A stretch of DNA of 64,000 bases from Runella defluvii (GCF_014195535.1 NZ_JACIBY010000004.1:347945-411944), one strand, 5' to 3'; counted from the first letter of the stretch, positions 43,949 to 54,800 are shown. Numbers and translations are program-made. Notes: generated by a model from the sequence alone, not told the origin.

Positions 43949-45643
43949 ATGAATACTATTTTACTTCCATTTTTCTCATCCCGATTATGGCTTATGCCTG
44001 TTGGAATAGTCTTATTATTGTTGGGACAAAATACGTTTGCGCAATCGACCTGGAATGGTATTTCCTGGAGCAATGGCGCGCCTACTGCTACCGTCGATGC
44101 CATCATCGCATCCAGTGTTGCACCTGGGAGTTTTACAGCCAAGACGCTCACCATCTCCAGCGGCGTAGAGCTGACGATTAATACCGACGATACAGTCATA
44201 CTCAATGGTAGCCTTACCAACTATGGTAACGGCGTGAGTGGTGTGGGGCACCTTCGCTTTGTAGCCAACGGCTCGTTGCTGGGAAATACGCTAAACTTCA
44301 ACGGCGTGCTCAGCACAGCTGCCGGGGCTACACTGACTACTGGTGGCCGGCTGCGCCTTACTTCAAATGCTACCAACACAGGTAGCATCGGTAACAGCCA
44401 AGGCGCAATCATTGGTGATATAACCATAGAACGTTACATACCCGGCGGCAGAAGGGCTTTCCGTTTCTTTGCCCATCCATTCGCTGGCAGTCTGCCCCTC
44501 ACCCAACTTACTGATGACATTGACATCACTGGTAACGGCGGGACAGTTAATGGTTTCTCCACTTCTGATACAAATAACCCTTCGGCTTTCTGGTTTAATA
44601 CAACTACGGGCGACAATTCTACTTCAGGAAACAACCCTGGCTGGAGTGCATTTACCAGTACTAATGGCACGGGAGTCAATGCTTGGGGTACTTATGGTGT
44701 CGTACGAGTATTAGTACGTGGCGCTGTAGGTGAAGGGCTTAGCCAGAATTCGTACACACCCAGTCCAGTGACTATAGATTTAACAGGCTCTCAGATTAAA
44801 CAGGGAAGTGGAAGCATACCTTTTACTAGGGGTACCAATACTAATTTTGTAATAGTAGGCAACCCGTACGCTGCATCTGTAAATGTTGATGCAATCATCC
44901 GAACTAACATAGGCAGTGCTTTCTTTGTGTGGGATGCCTATCAGGGAACCAAAGGTGGCTATACCAGCTATACCTTTGGCTCTTCCAATTTTGTCATGCC
45001 AATCTTTGGTTCATTTATCACCACACTTACTGCCAGTTCTGGCAGCTGCGCGTTAACAGAAGCCATGAAACGTACCAGCACACCTACAATTATTTTAAAT
45101 AACAGGGGCGATAATACCTACGGGCTGCAACTACGTCTAGAAGACAGCACGACGTTCTGGGATCGAATGGTTATAAATTTTGATAATAATTCGCAATCTG
45201 GTGATGACTATTTCGATGCACAAAAACTCGAAAACCCAGAAGTGAATTTTTATTGTAGAAGTAGTAATGGCAAAAACCTGAGCATTGACTCAAGGCCGTT
45301 TGTTGATGCGGAGGTGCTGAGTTTGGGTTTAGTAACACCCGTAAAACAGGGTTTTAAGATCAAGGCTGAAAATTTCAATCTGCCAGCAGGCACCCGGCTT
45401 TTTCTCAACGACAGGTACCTAGATAAGAAGATGGAAATTACTGGGAATGGTTTTGAATATTGGTTTAATGTAAATGAGGATGCAACCTCTTCAGGGAATG
45501 GTCGTTTTGAACTAATCACACAAGGCCAACTCTTACCTTCAGCCAGTTCGCTGACAATTACTAGTGATTTTAATATTACTAGTGATTCGACTAAGGATAA
45601 CTCAAAAGTCAACCTTAGAGGTGTCCATTCAATCAAAAACTAA
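43949..45643 (+). CDS. Secreted beta-rich protein without a recognisable T9SS sorting domain
   Basis: 564 residues. Signal peptide ~1-31 (ends TFAQS). The N-terminal part has repeated short beta-strand motifs (STWNGISWSNGAPTATVDAI, LTISSGVELTIN, NGSLTNYG), as in many Bacteroidetes surface proteins. The middle contains IIGDITIERYIPGGRRAFRF, followed by GNPYAASVNVDAI and a domain with TYGLQLRLEDST and DAQKLENPEVNFY. In related proteins a GRFEL segment is followed by the sorting domain; here only ~40 unrelated residues remain (ASSLTITSDFNITSD). No heptamer linker and no family C-terminal region are present. It lies 9 bp before G6 and is probably co-transcribed. I do not recognise a specific function. 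Retention, or export with the help of G6, are both open. Confidence 0.85.
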   Translation: MNTILLPFFSSRLWLMPVGIVLLLLGQNTFAQSTWNGISWSNGAPTATVDAIIASSVAPGSFTAKTLTISSGVELTINTDDTVILNGSLTNYGNGVSGVGHLRFVANGSLLGNTLNFNGVLSTAAGATLTTGGRLRLTSNATNTGSIGNSQGAIIGDITIERYIPGGRRAFRFFAHPFAGSLPLTQLTDDIDITGNGGTVNGFSTSDTNNPSAFWFNTTTGDNSTSGNNPGWSAFTSTNGTGVNAWGTYGVVRVLVRGAVGEGLSQNSYTPSPVTIDLTGSQIKQGSGSIPFTRGTNTNFVIVGNPYAASVNVDAIIRTNIGSAFFVWDAYQGTKGGYTSYTFGSSNFVMPIFGSFITTLTASSGSCALTEAMKRTSTPTIILNNRGDNTYGLQLRLEDSTTFWDRMVINFDNNSQSGDDYFDAQKLENPEVNFYCRSSNGKNLSIDSRPFVDAEVLSLGLVTPVKQGFKIKAENFNLPAGTRLFLNDRYLDKKMEITGNGFEYWFNVNEDATSSGNGRFELITQGQLLPSASSLTITSDFNITSDSTKDNSKVNLRGVHSIKN

Positions 45644-45652
45644 GCCAATATC

Positions 45653-48600
45653 ATGAACGATTTAAAAAAGATAATCACAGGATTGGCACTAGCTCTGTCG
45701 TGCTTATTCGCTACCAGTGTTCGAGCACAGGGTCCAGGATTTGACGACGATGTCGTGGATTTTAATTGTACTGTACCTGTCATCACCTGCCCCAACAATA
45801 TTATGGTGAATAATACACTGGGTCAATGTAGTGCAATTGTGACTTATACAGCACCTATAGGTGCCGATAATTGCGGAGGCGCAACGACAACGCAAATAGC
45901 AGGTTTAGCATCAGGTTCCACCTTTCCTGTGGGAGTGACGACAAACACGTTTCGAGTAACTTCAATAAATAACCAAACGGCGGAGTGTTCGTTTACGGTG
46001 ACTGTGGTCGATGCGGAAGCGCCTAAAATTACGTGTCCCGCCAATATTACGGTGAATAGTACCGCAGGCCAGTGCGGGGCAGTAGTGACGTACACGGCTC
46101 CAGTAGGCAGTGACAATTGTTCAGGCGCTGTGACGACTCAGATTGCAGGTTTAGCTTCGGGGGCGACGTTCCCCGTGGGAGTAACGACAAACACGTTTCG
46201 AGTGACGGATGCCAATAACCAAACGGCGGAGTGTTCGTTTACGGTGACTGTGGTCGATGCGGAAGCGCCTAAAATTACATGTCCCGCCAATATTACGGTG
46301 AATAACACAACGGGTCAGTGCGGGGCGGTAGTGACGTACACGGCTCCAGTAGGCAGTGACAACTGTTCAGGCGCTGTGACGATTCAGATCGCTGGTTTAG
46401 CTTCGGGGGCGACGTTCCCCGTTGGTGTCACCACAAACACGTTTCGAGTAACGGATGCCAATAACCAAACGGCGGAGTGTTCGTTTACGGTGACGGTGGT
46501 CGATGCCGAAGCGCCTAAGATTACGTGTCCCGCCAATATTACGATGAATAACACAACAGGACAGTGCGGGGCAGTAGTGACCTATACGGCTCCTGTAGGC
46601 AGTGACAACTGTTCAGGCGCTGTGACGACTCAGATAGCAGGCTTAGCTTCGGGGGCTACCTTCCCTGTGGGAGTAACGACAAACACGTTTCGAGTAACGG
46701 ATGCCAATAACCAAACGGCGGAGTGCTCGTTTACGGTGACGGTGGTCGATGCCGAAGCGCCTAAGATTACGTGTCCCGCCAATATTACGGTGAACAACAC
46801 AACAGGTCAGTGCGGGGCAGTAGTAACTTATACCGCACCCGTTGGGACTGATAACTGCTCAGGCGCTGTGACGACTCAGATTGCAGGCTTAGCTTCGGGG
46901 GCTACCTTCCCTGTGGGAGTAACGACAAACACGTTTCGAGTAACGGATGCCAATAACCAAACGGCGGAGTGTTCGTTTACGGTGACGGTGGTTGACAATG
47001 AGCCACCAACTGTCACTTGCCCAGCTACCCAAACCTTAGCGCTAGGGTTGAATTGCTCGGCTCTTATGCCAGACTATAAAAATTTGGTTACCCAGTCTGA
47101 TAATTGTGGGATAAAAAGTGTGACCCAATCGCCAGTAGCGGGAACAATAGTATCAGGGAATAGTACTGTGACCATCACTGTAACGGACAACAGCGATAAT
47201 ACAAGTAGTTGCACTTTTACGGTGAATGTAGTAGATAATACCGCCCCAACGATTACGTGTCCAGCCAATATTACGGTGAATAACACAACGGGTCAGTGCG
47301 GGGCGGCAGTAACGTACATGGCTCCAGTAGGCAGTGACAATTGTTCAGGAGCGGTGACTACGCAAATCGCAGGTTTAGCTTCGGGGGCGACGTTCCCCGT
47401 GGGAGTAACGACAAATACGTTTCGAGTAACGGATGCCAATAACCAAATGGCGGAGTGCTCGTTTACGGTGACAGTGGTTGATGCCGAAGCGCCCAAGATT
47501 ACGTGTCCCGCCAATATTGTAGTTTATGAGGGTACGCTTGTGACGTACGTTGCCCCCGTTGGCACAGATAATTGTGCAGGTGCTGTAACGACCCAGACGT
47601 CAGGTTTGGGAACTGGTGTGCAGTATCCCGTAGGAGTGACGACGAATACCTTCAAAGTGACAGCGGCGAATGGTCAGACGACGGAGTGTTCGTTTACGGT
47701 GACAGTGATAAGCAAACCCACGATTACGTTGACGACGTTGCAACAAACGTTTTCCGAAGGCAACTCTCAAGTTTTATGCGATACGGATGCAAATCCAGTG
47801 AACAGTTTACAATTCAACATTACGAGCGGATGCGTAGTAAGTACGCCCGTATGGCGGGTACAAGTGGGCAGTGGTTTGTGGAGTGACTGGTCATCCAATG
47901 CCCCAGTTTCCCAATCATCCACTAACCAAGCCCATCGCTACCAAGCGGCTTGCGACGCGAGTTGTGCTGTGACATACACGAATCCGATTGAGTTGACGAT
48001 TAATTATCGTTCGACCGTTCCACAAAATGTGTCGTTGCTCGTGGATGGAGTAACAGTAGCCGTAGGAGAGACGAAAGAAGTGTGTAGTTTGGTGAACATG
48101 CCTCTTACATTTACTACCAATTGTGGGGCAAATGAAGTGGTTGTTTATTCAGTAGATGGTGGCGAATACAGCGCAGGCGTACCTGTTGGTTTGGTGGATA
48201 ATCAGTATCATAATTATCGCGTACGTTGTCGTCAATCGGGAGGGATGGTTTCTTGTGTAGAGTCAGAATCAGGTGTGATGCGGTTAAAATTGGTGGTCAT
48301 CCCATCAGCACCGACAGTGTCATTGTCCTCGACAAGCAGTTGTAATCCATCGGCTAGTTTCAGTGGACAATCGTCATGCGGGAGTTTGCGGACGGTTTGG
48401 TACAATTCCAGCACAAATGTGGCTTTGCCAAGTCTTCCCGCCATCGTTCCTAGCCAAACGACATCTTACTACGCTCGTTGCCAAACGGAAAATGGCTGTG
48501 TGAGTGAAAAGAGCAATGTGGTGACGTTTACCCTGACGCCAACCCAAGTTGCGCCCGTGATTAAGGTGAGTCAAGCGATAGTCTGCACAGGCACAACGGT

Positions 48601-49660
48601 GAGAATCTCAGCCAACTGCCCCGCAGGCAGTCAAACGTTTTGGAACACGGGCGTAACTACTTCAAGTTTTGAAGTGTCGTTCAGCAACGTGACGAAGCAG
48701 AGTTACTGGGCAAAGTGTCTTTTTGAAGGCGGTTGCCAGAGTGCGGAAAGCGTTCGCAAAGATGTTTACTGGAACGCGTTTGTGGTGACGTTGATAAACA
48801 TTGGCGAGAGCAAATCAGCGATAAAAACCAACGACCCAAGTGCTTGGAGCAGTCAGTTCATCACGCGAGATGGCGGTCCTGAATTGGAACAAAGTACGCA
48901 AGTGAATCCAACCCTATATTTTGTAGAAAATGCCAATAAACAAGCGCCCCGCTACTGGACGATTAACGTGGATGCCTGTGCGTTGGGGACAAACGGTTCA
49001 TTGACGTTCGACATGTTAGCGACGCCCGAAATGGGTGTGCTTCGTTCGTTCAACACGCACGAAAACAACGCGCCTTACTTCATGTACGCCAACCGCGAAG
49101 GCTGGACAGAATTGTACGCCCAAAACCATCCCGCTTACGGCTTTTACCAAGATAATGGCGTAGGCGGTAACGTTTACGATGCAGGTTTACCGAAGGGGTT
49201 GTACAAGTTGGGCATTCGCTACTGGGATCAAAAAGGCTGGGGCAGTATTTATCCTTCGACGCGGAAAGCACAAGGAAATGTGTTGGCCTATCAAGAATAT
49301 TGGTTCAGAATCCAGTCGAAAGACGGGGTAGGGGTTGGAGCAGCGAGGCAAGTGGCAAAGGGCAAGTGGCAAGGGTCGGATAACGGACAACCGATAACTG
49401 AGAACGGCGCCTTCGCCATGGTTCTCCCCAACCCCGTCACGCATACGCTTCGCTTGAAAGTGCAAGATAGCAAGGGGCAACTAGTGCAGACTACCTTGAG
49501 CGATGCCGCAGGGCGTGACGTTTTAAGTCGCCAATTTGTGCCCGAGACCAACACCCACCAAGAAGAGTTTGGGGTGAGTGCGTTACCGACGGGGATGTAT
49601 TTTTTAAAGGTTTCGACGGCTAACCAGCAAGCGACGCTGAAGGTGGTGAAAGTAGAGTAG
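45653..49660 (+). CDS. G6: T9SS-exported protein with eight HYR domains
   Basis: 1335 residues, the smallest of the seven. Signal peptide ~1-25 (ends SVRA), then QGPGFDDDVVDFN, a start that resembles small Bacteroidetes proteins carrying a GPGFDDDV segment after the signal peptide; here it runs straight into HYR domains. Eight HYR units cover ~43-686: five near-identical TCPANI types, one TQTLALGLNC type, another TCPANI, and a final VVYEGTLVTYV form. The family C-terminal region (~687-1232) has upstream sequence of the G1/G7 type but downstream sequence of the G3/G4/G5 type. The shortest heptamer linker and a sorting domain (~1253-1335) follow. It ends at a clear terminator. Confidence 0.94.
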   Translation: MNDLKKIITGLALALSCLFATSVRAQGPGFDDDVVDFNCTVPVITCPNNIMVNNTLGQCSAIVTYTAPIGADNCGGATTTQIAGLASGSTFPVGVTTNTFRVTSINNQTAECSFTVTVVDAEAPKITCPANITVNSTAGQCGAVVTYTAPVGSDNCSGAVTTQIAGLASGATFPVGVTTNTFRVTDANNQTAECSFTVTVVDAEAPKITCPANITVNNTTGQCGAVVTYTAPVGSDNCSGAVTIQIAGLASGATFPVGVTTNTFRVTDANNQTAECSFTVTVVDAEAPKITCPANITMNNTTGQCGAVVTYTAPVGSDNCSGAVTTQIAGLASGATFPVGVTTNTFRVTDANNQTAECSFTVTVVDAEAPKITCPANITVNNTTGQCGAVVTYTAPVGTDNCSGAVTTQIAGLASGATFPVGVTTNTFRVTDANNQTAECSFTVTVVDNEPPTVTCPATQTLALGLNCSALMPDYKNLVTQSDNCGIKSVTQSPVAGTIVSGNSTVTITVTDNSDNTSSCTFTVNVVDNTAPTITCPANITVNNTTGQCGAAVTYMAPVGSDNCSGAVTTQIAGLASGATFPVGVTTNTFRVTDANNQMAECSFTVTVVDAEAPKITCPANIVVYEGTLVTYVAPVGTDNCAGAVTTQTSGLGTGVQYPVGVTTNTFKVTAANGQTTECSFTVTVISKPTITLTTLQQTFSEGNSQVLCDTDANPVNSLQFNITSGCVVSTPVWRVQVGSGLWSDWSSNAPVSQSSTNQAHRYQAACDASCAVTYTNPIELTINYRSTVPQNVSLLVDGVTVAVGETKEVCSLVNMPLTFTTNCGANEVVVYSVDGGEYSAGVPVGLVDNQYHNYRVRCRQSGGMVSCVESESGVMRLKLVVIPSAPTVSLSSTSSCNPSASFSGQSSCGSLRTVWYNSSTNVALPSLPAIVPSQTTSYYARCQTENGCVSEKSNVVTFTLTPTQVAPVIKVSQAIVCTGTTVRISANCPAGSQTFWNTGVTTSSFEVSFSNVTKQSYWAKCLFEGGCQSAESVRKDVYWNAFVVTLINIGESKSAIKTNDPSAWSSQFITRDGGPELEQSTQVNPTLYFVENANKQAPRYWTINVDACALGTNGSLTFDMLATPEMGVLRSFNTHENNAPYFMYANREGWTELYAQNHPAYGFYQDNGVGGNVYDAGLPKGLYKLGIRYWDQKGWGSIYPSTRKAQGNVLAYQEYWFRIQSKDGVGVGAARQVAKGKWQGSDNGQPITENGAFAMVLPNPVTHTLRLKVQDSKGQLVQTTLSDAAGRDVLSRQFVPETNTHQEEFGVSALPTGMYFLKVSTANQQATLKVVKVE
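45779..47710 (+). repeat. Eight HYR-type coding repeats in G6 (period 246 bp in the regular part)
   Basis: The regular units have landmarks ITCPANITVN, TTGQCGAVVTYTAPVG, GLASGATFPVGVTTNTFRVT and AECSFTVTVVDAEAPK, spaced 246 bp at 46028, 46274 and 46520. Neighbouring copies are nearly identical at base level, indicating recent expansion or conversion. Confidence 0.9.
49348..49406 (+). repeat. Heptanucleotide linker tract in G6 (shortest)
   Basis: Four GCAARRR-type units (49348-49375), then four GATAACN-like units (49379-49406). Minimal form of the linker. Confidence 0.88.
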
Positions 49661-49679
49661 AATTAGAGAATTATATACC

Positions 49680-49717
49680 AAAAGTCCTGCGAGCGTAAAG
49701 CTTCAGGACTTTTTTTG
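49680..49717 (+). terminator. Rho-independent terminator of G6
   Basis: AAAAGTCCTG pairs with CAGGACTTTT around a 16-base loop that can extend the stem further (GAGC/GCTT), followed by TTTTTTT. Same stem core as 1-36. Confidence 0.85.
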
Positions 49718-49800
49718 TTTGTTTTTTGTCTCTAAATTTACCCTCTCAATGAAACTGACTAAACTCCTACTCTAACTTCAAGTACAAACCACGTTGGTAA

Positions 49801-51615
49801 ATGTACCTAATAAAATGTATGATTTGGTGTAAACACAAACAGTACTTTTTTGCCGCTTTTTTGCTGCTTTTTTTACTCATTAATGAGTGCATTGGGCAAG
49901 ATTTACATCATCCCGAAGCGTACAGTTCTAGCTACGACATCGCCTATCAATACCCTTATCCTAAGCGTTGGACGATGATTGATTCCATTCGTTCAAATTT
50001 GTTTACCCACTTAAAAAGCAAAGAAGGGTATTTGTTTAGGGTGGCTGTAGCGGAGTTAGCGGCCAAACGGCACAAGGATGACAAAGCGCTGCTGATTGCG
50101 GAGTTGGCCAAAATGGATTACCTCCAACGAAGTAGCAAAGTGGATTTACGAACGTTTGAAGACTGGTACAAAAGTAGCCTAGAAGAGGCGGATAAATTGG
50201 ATTTTTCGGAAATCAAATCAGCCTTTACTTTTTTGTACGCAGTTAATTTGAGTCTTAATTACCAACAAGATGTGCAATCATTGTATTTTCTCAACAAGGC
50301 GATTGACTACAGCAGTGCATTGGGAGAAGGGATGTCCACCCAAAAAGGACTGTTATTGAGTGGAGTAACGCGGATATTTTATCAATTTGATGATTTTGCC
50401 AGTGCTGTTAAGTATGGTAAAGAAGTAGAAAAATACGACATCAACCAAGTGGAGAAGTTTTTGACCTTGGACATTGTGGGAGTGTCGTACTTAAAACTTA
50501 AAAACTATGACTCTGCGCAGATTTACGTGGATAAATCGCTGCAAATGTTCCATCGGGACTTTGCCAACAAAGACGATAAAAAAGTGTGGTATGGAATATT
50601 GATGGGGAATAAGGCGCATGTGCTGAAAGGGCTAGGAAATTTGACAAGTGCCATCCAACATTATAAAATTGGAATCGAAGAAACTAGTAAGCACAACTTG
50701 TTGGACAATACCTGTCGGTTTGCGATTGGCTTGGCGGACTTGTATCTATCCCAAAACAACATGGCAGAGGCTGGTAAACTCCTTCCACTAGCCCAAAAAG
50801 CTACCTACAGCCAAGGCAACGAGTCGGATCATCTGCAATTACACCAGTTACTAAGCAAGTATTACAAGGTGGTTGGGGATATGTCGTTGGTAGTGCTTCA
50901 CAAAGACTCAATTAACTATTGGACGGAGGTGTTGGAAAAACGCAGGGGGAAAAATGTGCAAATTCAGGCCGATTTGAAGCTAGAAACGGAGCGCAGACAG
51001 CATGCCGAAATGACGCTTGATGAAAATATCCGCCAGCAAAAACTCAACCGAATCATTACGATTGTGATTATTCTGTTGGTAACGGGCATAGCTTTTGTCG
51101 GGATACATCGACAACGCTTGTTGATGAAGGTGAGGGAAAAAGAGTTAAAAATTCAGCAACAAGAGGCAGAAAAACAACTGATGCTTGAACAAGAAAAAGC
51201 CAAACGCGAGCAGATGTTGGCGCAGCTAAAGCTGGAAGAGTTTACGAACATCATCGTGGCGAAAAACAAGCAAATCGAAATGTTGGAGGCCGAAAACGAA
51301 CGGGGAAGTAATGACGCAAGTATTCGGCAATTGCAAAGTAATTCGCTACTTACCGATGAACAATGGAGTAGTTTTAAGTTGCTTTTTGAAGAAGTGCACA
51401 CGGGTTATTTGTCACGTTTGAAAGAAAAAGTCCCGAGCATATCACCTGCCGAAATTCGCTTTATGGCCTTGGCCAAACTAAAACTGGATTCCAAGGAAAT
51501 GGCCTCATCGCTGGGAGTTTCTCCGAATGCGGTTCGTAACGTGTGGTTTAGGCTTAGGAAGAAAATAGACCTGCCTGAAGAGGTGACGTGGAATGATTTT
51601 TCGGATACTATTTAG
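49801..51615 (+). CDS. Membrane-anchored TPR protein with C-terminal HTH (paralogue of 88-1785)
   Basis: 604 residues; a second in-frame ATG six codons on (MIWCKHKQYFFAAFLLLFLL) is an equally good start. Signal peptide to ~33 (ends ECIGQ). Helical TPR-like repeats occupy ~40-390 and a transmembrane helix ~416-437 (IITIVIILLVTGIAFVGI). A long charged coiled coil follows (KVREKELKIQQQEAEKQLM). The HTH is at ~528-590 (SISPAEIRFMALAKLKLDSK, EMASSLGVSPNAVRNVWFRL). It shares the whole layout and the VHTGYLSRLK/VHTDYLLRLK segment with the 88-1785 protein but is clearly diverged elsewhere, unlike the giants beside it. It stands 229 bp before G7, separated by a long hairpin, so it is transcribed on its own. 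Confidence 0.85.
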   Translation: MYLIKCMIWCKHKQYFFAAFLLLFLLINECIGQDLHHPEAYSSSYDIAYQYPYPKRWTMIDSIRSNLFTHLKSKEGYLFRVAVAELAAKRHKDDKALLIAELAKMDYLQRSSKVDLRTFEDWYKSSLEEADKLDFSEIKSAFTFLYAVNLSLNYQQDVQSLYFLNKAIDYSSALGEGMSTQKGLLLSGVTRIFYQFDDFASAVKYGKEVEKYDINQVEKFLTLDIVGVSYLKLKNYDSAQIYVDKSLQMFHRDFANKDDKKVWYGILMGNKAHVLKGLGNLTSAIQHYKIGIEETSKHNLLDNTCRFAIGLADLYLSQNNMAEAGKLLPLAQKATYSQGNESDHLQLHQLLSKYYKVVGDMSLVVLHKDSINYWTEVLEKRRGKNVQIQADLKLETERRQHAEMTLDENIRQQKLNRIITIVIILLVTGIAFVGIHRQRLLMKVREKELKIQQQEAEKQLMLEQEKAKREQMLAQLKLEEFTNIIVAKNKQIEMLEAENERGSNDASIRQLQSNSLLTDEQWSSFKLLFEEVHTGYLSRLKEKVPSISPAEIRFMALAKLKLDSKEMASSLGVSPNAVRNVWFRLRKKIDLPEEVTWNDFSDTI

Positions 51616-51654
51616 GGTTAAAATGAGCTTGCTCTATCGTTGAAAGTACCTCCT

Positions 51655-51713
51655 TATTTCTACAAGCAAAAATGCCTTCAAGTCACTTGAAGGCATTTTT
51701 GCTTGTAGAAATA
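51655..51713. terminator. Very long perfect hairpin (28-bp arms, 3-base loop)
   Basis: Arms 51655-51682 and 51686-51713 are perfect inverted repeats around TCA. The inner part (AATGCCTTCAAG with flanking A/T runs) is a standard bidirectional terminator, but the arms continue well past the T run (GCTTGTAGAAAT), longer than a terminator needs. Confidence 0.85.
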
Positions 51714-51730
51714 GTCTGATTATTAGGGGG

Positions 51731-51755
51731 TTGTGATTTGTGATGTTTTTGTGAT
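51731..51755 (+). promoter_or_regulatory. TTGTGAT repeats before G7
   Basis: TTGTGAT occurs at 51731, 51738 and 51749; the last two are 11 bp apart. It parallels the three TTGTCAC repeats before G1. Possible operator; inferred from repetition and position only. Confidence 0.3.
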
Positions 51756-51764
51756 GCGACAATT

Positions 51765-51795
51765 TTTGTAAACAGGGTAGTGTTCGCTAATCTTA
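51765..51795 (+). promoter_or_regulatory. Putative G7 promoter
   Basis: TTTG (51765-51768), a 19-bp spacer, then TAATCTTA (51788-51795). This matches the Bacteroidetes -33 box and spacing, with a partly degenerate -7 box. The start codon lies ~50 bp downstream. Confidence 0.4.
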
Positions 51796-51844
51796 CCAAT
51801 AAAAAATACCCTACTCATTTTTCAACCCATTCACAAAGTAAGTT

Positions 51845-54800
51845 ATGAAACAAACTCTTCAACTTTTTTTATTGATTCTGTGCAGTGTACTTTGCCTGGG
51901 AAGCCATGCCCAAACCTGCTCAGGCGAAGTGCTGAATATTTCTGCGCCTGATCCCAATACAAAAGGTACCAAACAATCGTGGCAAGTGCCATCGGGTGGC
52001 ATTTATAAGGTAAGAATCACGGCCCGGGGAGCGGCTGGGGGAAGTAAGCTCGTTTTCCCCTCCAACACTGGAGGCAGCGGGGCATCAATGAGTGGTGATT
52101 TTTTTGTGGCTTCGGGCCAAGTTCTTCAGGCCATTGCAGGGACCCGCGGCCAAACAGCTAATCAGGCTGGCGGAGGTGGTGGTGGCTCGGGCGTACAAAT
52201 CCAATCGTCGGGTTTGGTGTTGGTACTGGCAGGTGGCGGCGGCGGCGCAGGTGCTGATTTTAGCAGCGGTGCGGGGGGAGGTGCGCCCATTACCAACTCG
52301 GGCTCCAACGGCGGCAGTGCCAGCAACGGCGGTGGTGGCGGTGGTGGTTTGAGCGGAAATGGCCAAAACGGCACTAGCAGTTTAGCGGGTGGTGGCGGCT
52401 ACGATGGTACTGGCGGCTCTGCCCCAATGAATAGCAGTGATGTTGGATTTGGTGGCGGTGGATTTGGGGCTGGTGGTAGTGGTGGCAGCAGCGGCGGTGG
52501 CGGCGGTGGCGGCTACAGCGGTGGCAATGCGGGCACCAGCAGCGGCAGTGGTGGCAGCGGAGGCGGCTCTTATAATATTGGAACCAATCAAAGTAATTTT
52601 CCGAACGCCAACTCCTCAGGTGGTCAAGTGATTATTCAGTGCCTCGGTACGGCGGCTTTTTCGGCCATCGTTACGCCGACGTTGCCCAATTGTGGTTCTA
52701 ACCAAGGCAGCATAAACATTGACTTAACGGGCGACCTCAACGGTTTTCCCAACGACGTTGTGGAATACGCCATTGTTTCGGGAACCAGCTTTTCGGGGAA
52801 TCCAACCTTTACGAGTATCGCCGCCGAACCGTTTGACGTGACAACTGGCACTGGCACGACGCCAGGTACCTACACCGTACGGATTCGCCTCAAATACAAT
52901 CCCGATCTTTTTACGGATCAAACTTATACGATTGGGGCTAGGGGCACGACGGTTTACGTCAATGTCAACGCTACAGGCGGGGCTAACAATGGTAGTTCGT
53001 GGGCAGATGCGTTTGTTTCGTTACAGCAGGCGTTGGTGTCGTCTTGCCCCGGTTCGCAAATTTGGGTAGCAGCAGGGACGTATAAACCCCACGCATCTGA
53101 CCGTAATGCCTCGTTTGTCATGGTCAGAGATGTGGCTATTTACGGTGGTTTTAATGGTACGGAGACACAGTTAGCAGCACGCAATTGGACAACGAATGAA
53201 ACCATTCTCAGTGGGGATTTAGGCGCTACAGGTAACGAAGATAATAGCTATATAGTTATTAAGAACGTCAACAATGACTTGACTCCTTCCAATTCGTTAT
53301 TAGATGGCTTTACCATTACGGGTGGCAATAATATAAGTGGTAGCAGTGGTAATGGCAATGGAGGAGGGATGTGCAATATCAACGTTTCTCCCAGTATCAA
53401 CAATTGTAAATTCTTATCAAATGTGGCCCATTATGGTGGAGGGATGTATAATCAAAACGCATCTCCAAGCCTCTTAAATTGCAGCTTTTCAAACAATACA
53501 GGTTATGACTATGGCGGTGGTATGTATAACATTAACTCCAATCCTGCCTTGACGAATGTAACTTTCTTAAACAATCGGGGCAGTATTGTAGCAGGGGGGG
53601 GAGTGTATAATCAAAATTCGTCACCTACTTTGGCAAATTGTACTTTCTCGGGCAATTATTCCCCCAAAGGAGGTGGTATGTATAACAGAGACAATTCTAA
53701 CCCTGACCTGAGAGGTGTATCTTTTAAAGGAAATCGGGCTGAATATGGTGGCGGGATGGATAATGAATCTTCTTCGTCTCCTAAGTTGACAAATTGTATA
53801 TTCTCTGGTAACTATGGAGATAATTTTGGAGGTGGAATGCGTAATACGAATTCTTCTCCCATTCTAACGAATGTTACTTTTTCAGGTAACTGGGCGGTTA
53901 TTAACTATGGCGGGATAGCTAATTATAGCTCCAATCCTGTCTTCAAAAACTGCATCTTGTGGGGGAATAGTAGTGGTGTTTATAACGATGCGAGTAGTAC
54001 TTCTTCTTATACACATTGTTTGATACAAGGGCTAAATCCCTCGGGGACTGGTAACTTAGATGGTACTTTGACCACAAATAATCCATTGTTTGTAAGTCAG
54101 CCCGACTTTACAGCTGCCCCTACTACTACTGGTGATTTGCGTTTGTGGCAATGCTCCCCCGCCATTGATGCGGGTACTGCTACTGATGCCCCCACTACCG
54201 ACCTCGACGGCAACAACCGCGTGGATGCTAACCCAGGTGGTGGAATAGTGGACCTGGGAGCATACGAATACCAATCAGTGGGCACTTCGGGAGGTATCGT
54301 GTACGTCAATGCTTCAGCTTCGGGCAGTAACAATGGTAGTTCTTGGGCAAATGCCTATACGGATTTACAATCGGCACTTAGCCTGGCTCGTGCCAATCCT
54401 TCGTGCGTTTCCCAAATCTGGGTAGCGGCGGGAACGTATAAACCTACTTCGGGTATTGACCGTGGCATTTCTTTCTCGATGGTCAATGGCGTGGCTATTT
54501 ATGGAGGCTTCCCTAATGATGGTTCTGGTACGATGGCCAACCGCAACTGGACTACTAACCCTACTGTTCTTAGCGGAGATTTAGGGTCACCTGGAGTTAA
54601 CGAAGATAATTCTCGCTATGTCATCCGTAACGATAATAATGGATTAACCAGCAGTGCTATCCTCGACGGATTTGTTGTTACCGAAGGAAATGCCAATACT
54701 GGATTTGGCCCAGAACAGATAGGTGCTGGGATGCACAACACTAATGCTTCTCCTACTATTTCAAATTGTATTTTTAGGGGTAATTCAGCGGGCTTTAACG

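Noticed and set aside
49819-51615. Later start codon for the second TPR/LuxR regulator
   Set aside because: Equally plausible biologically, but no sequence feature decides between the two ATGs; the upstream one was kept and the ambiguity noted.
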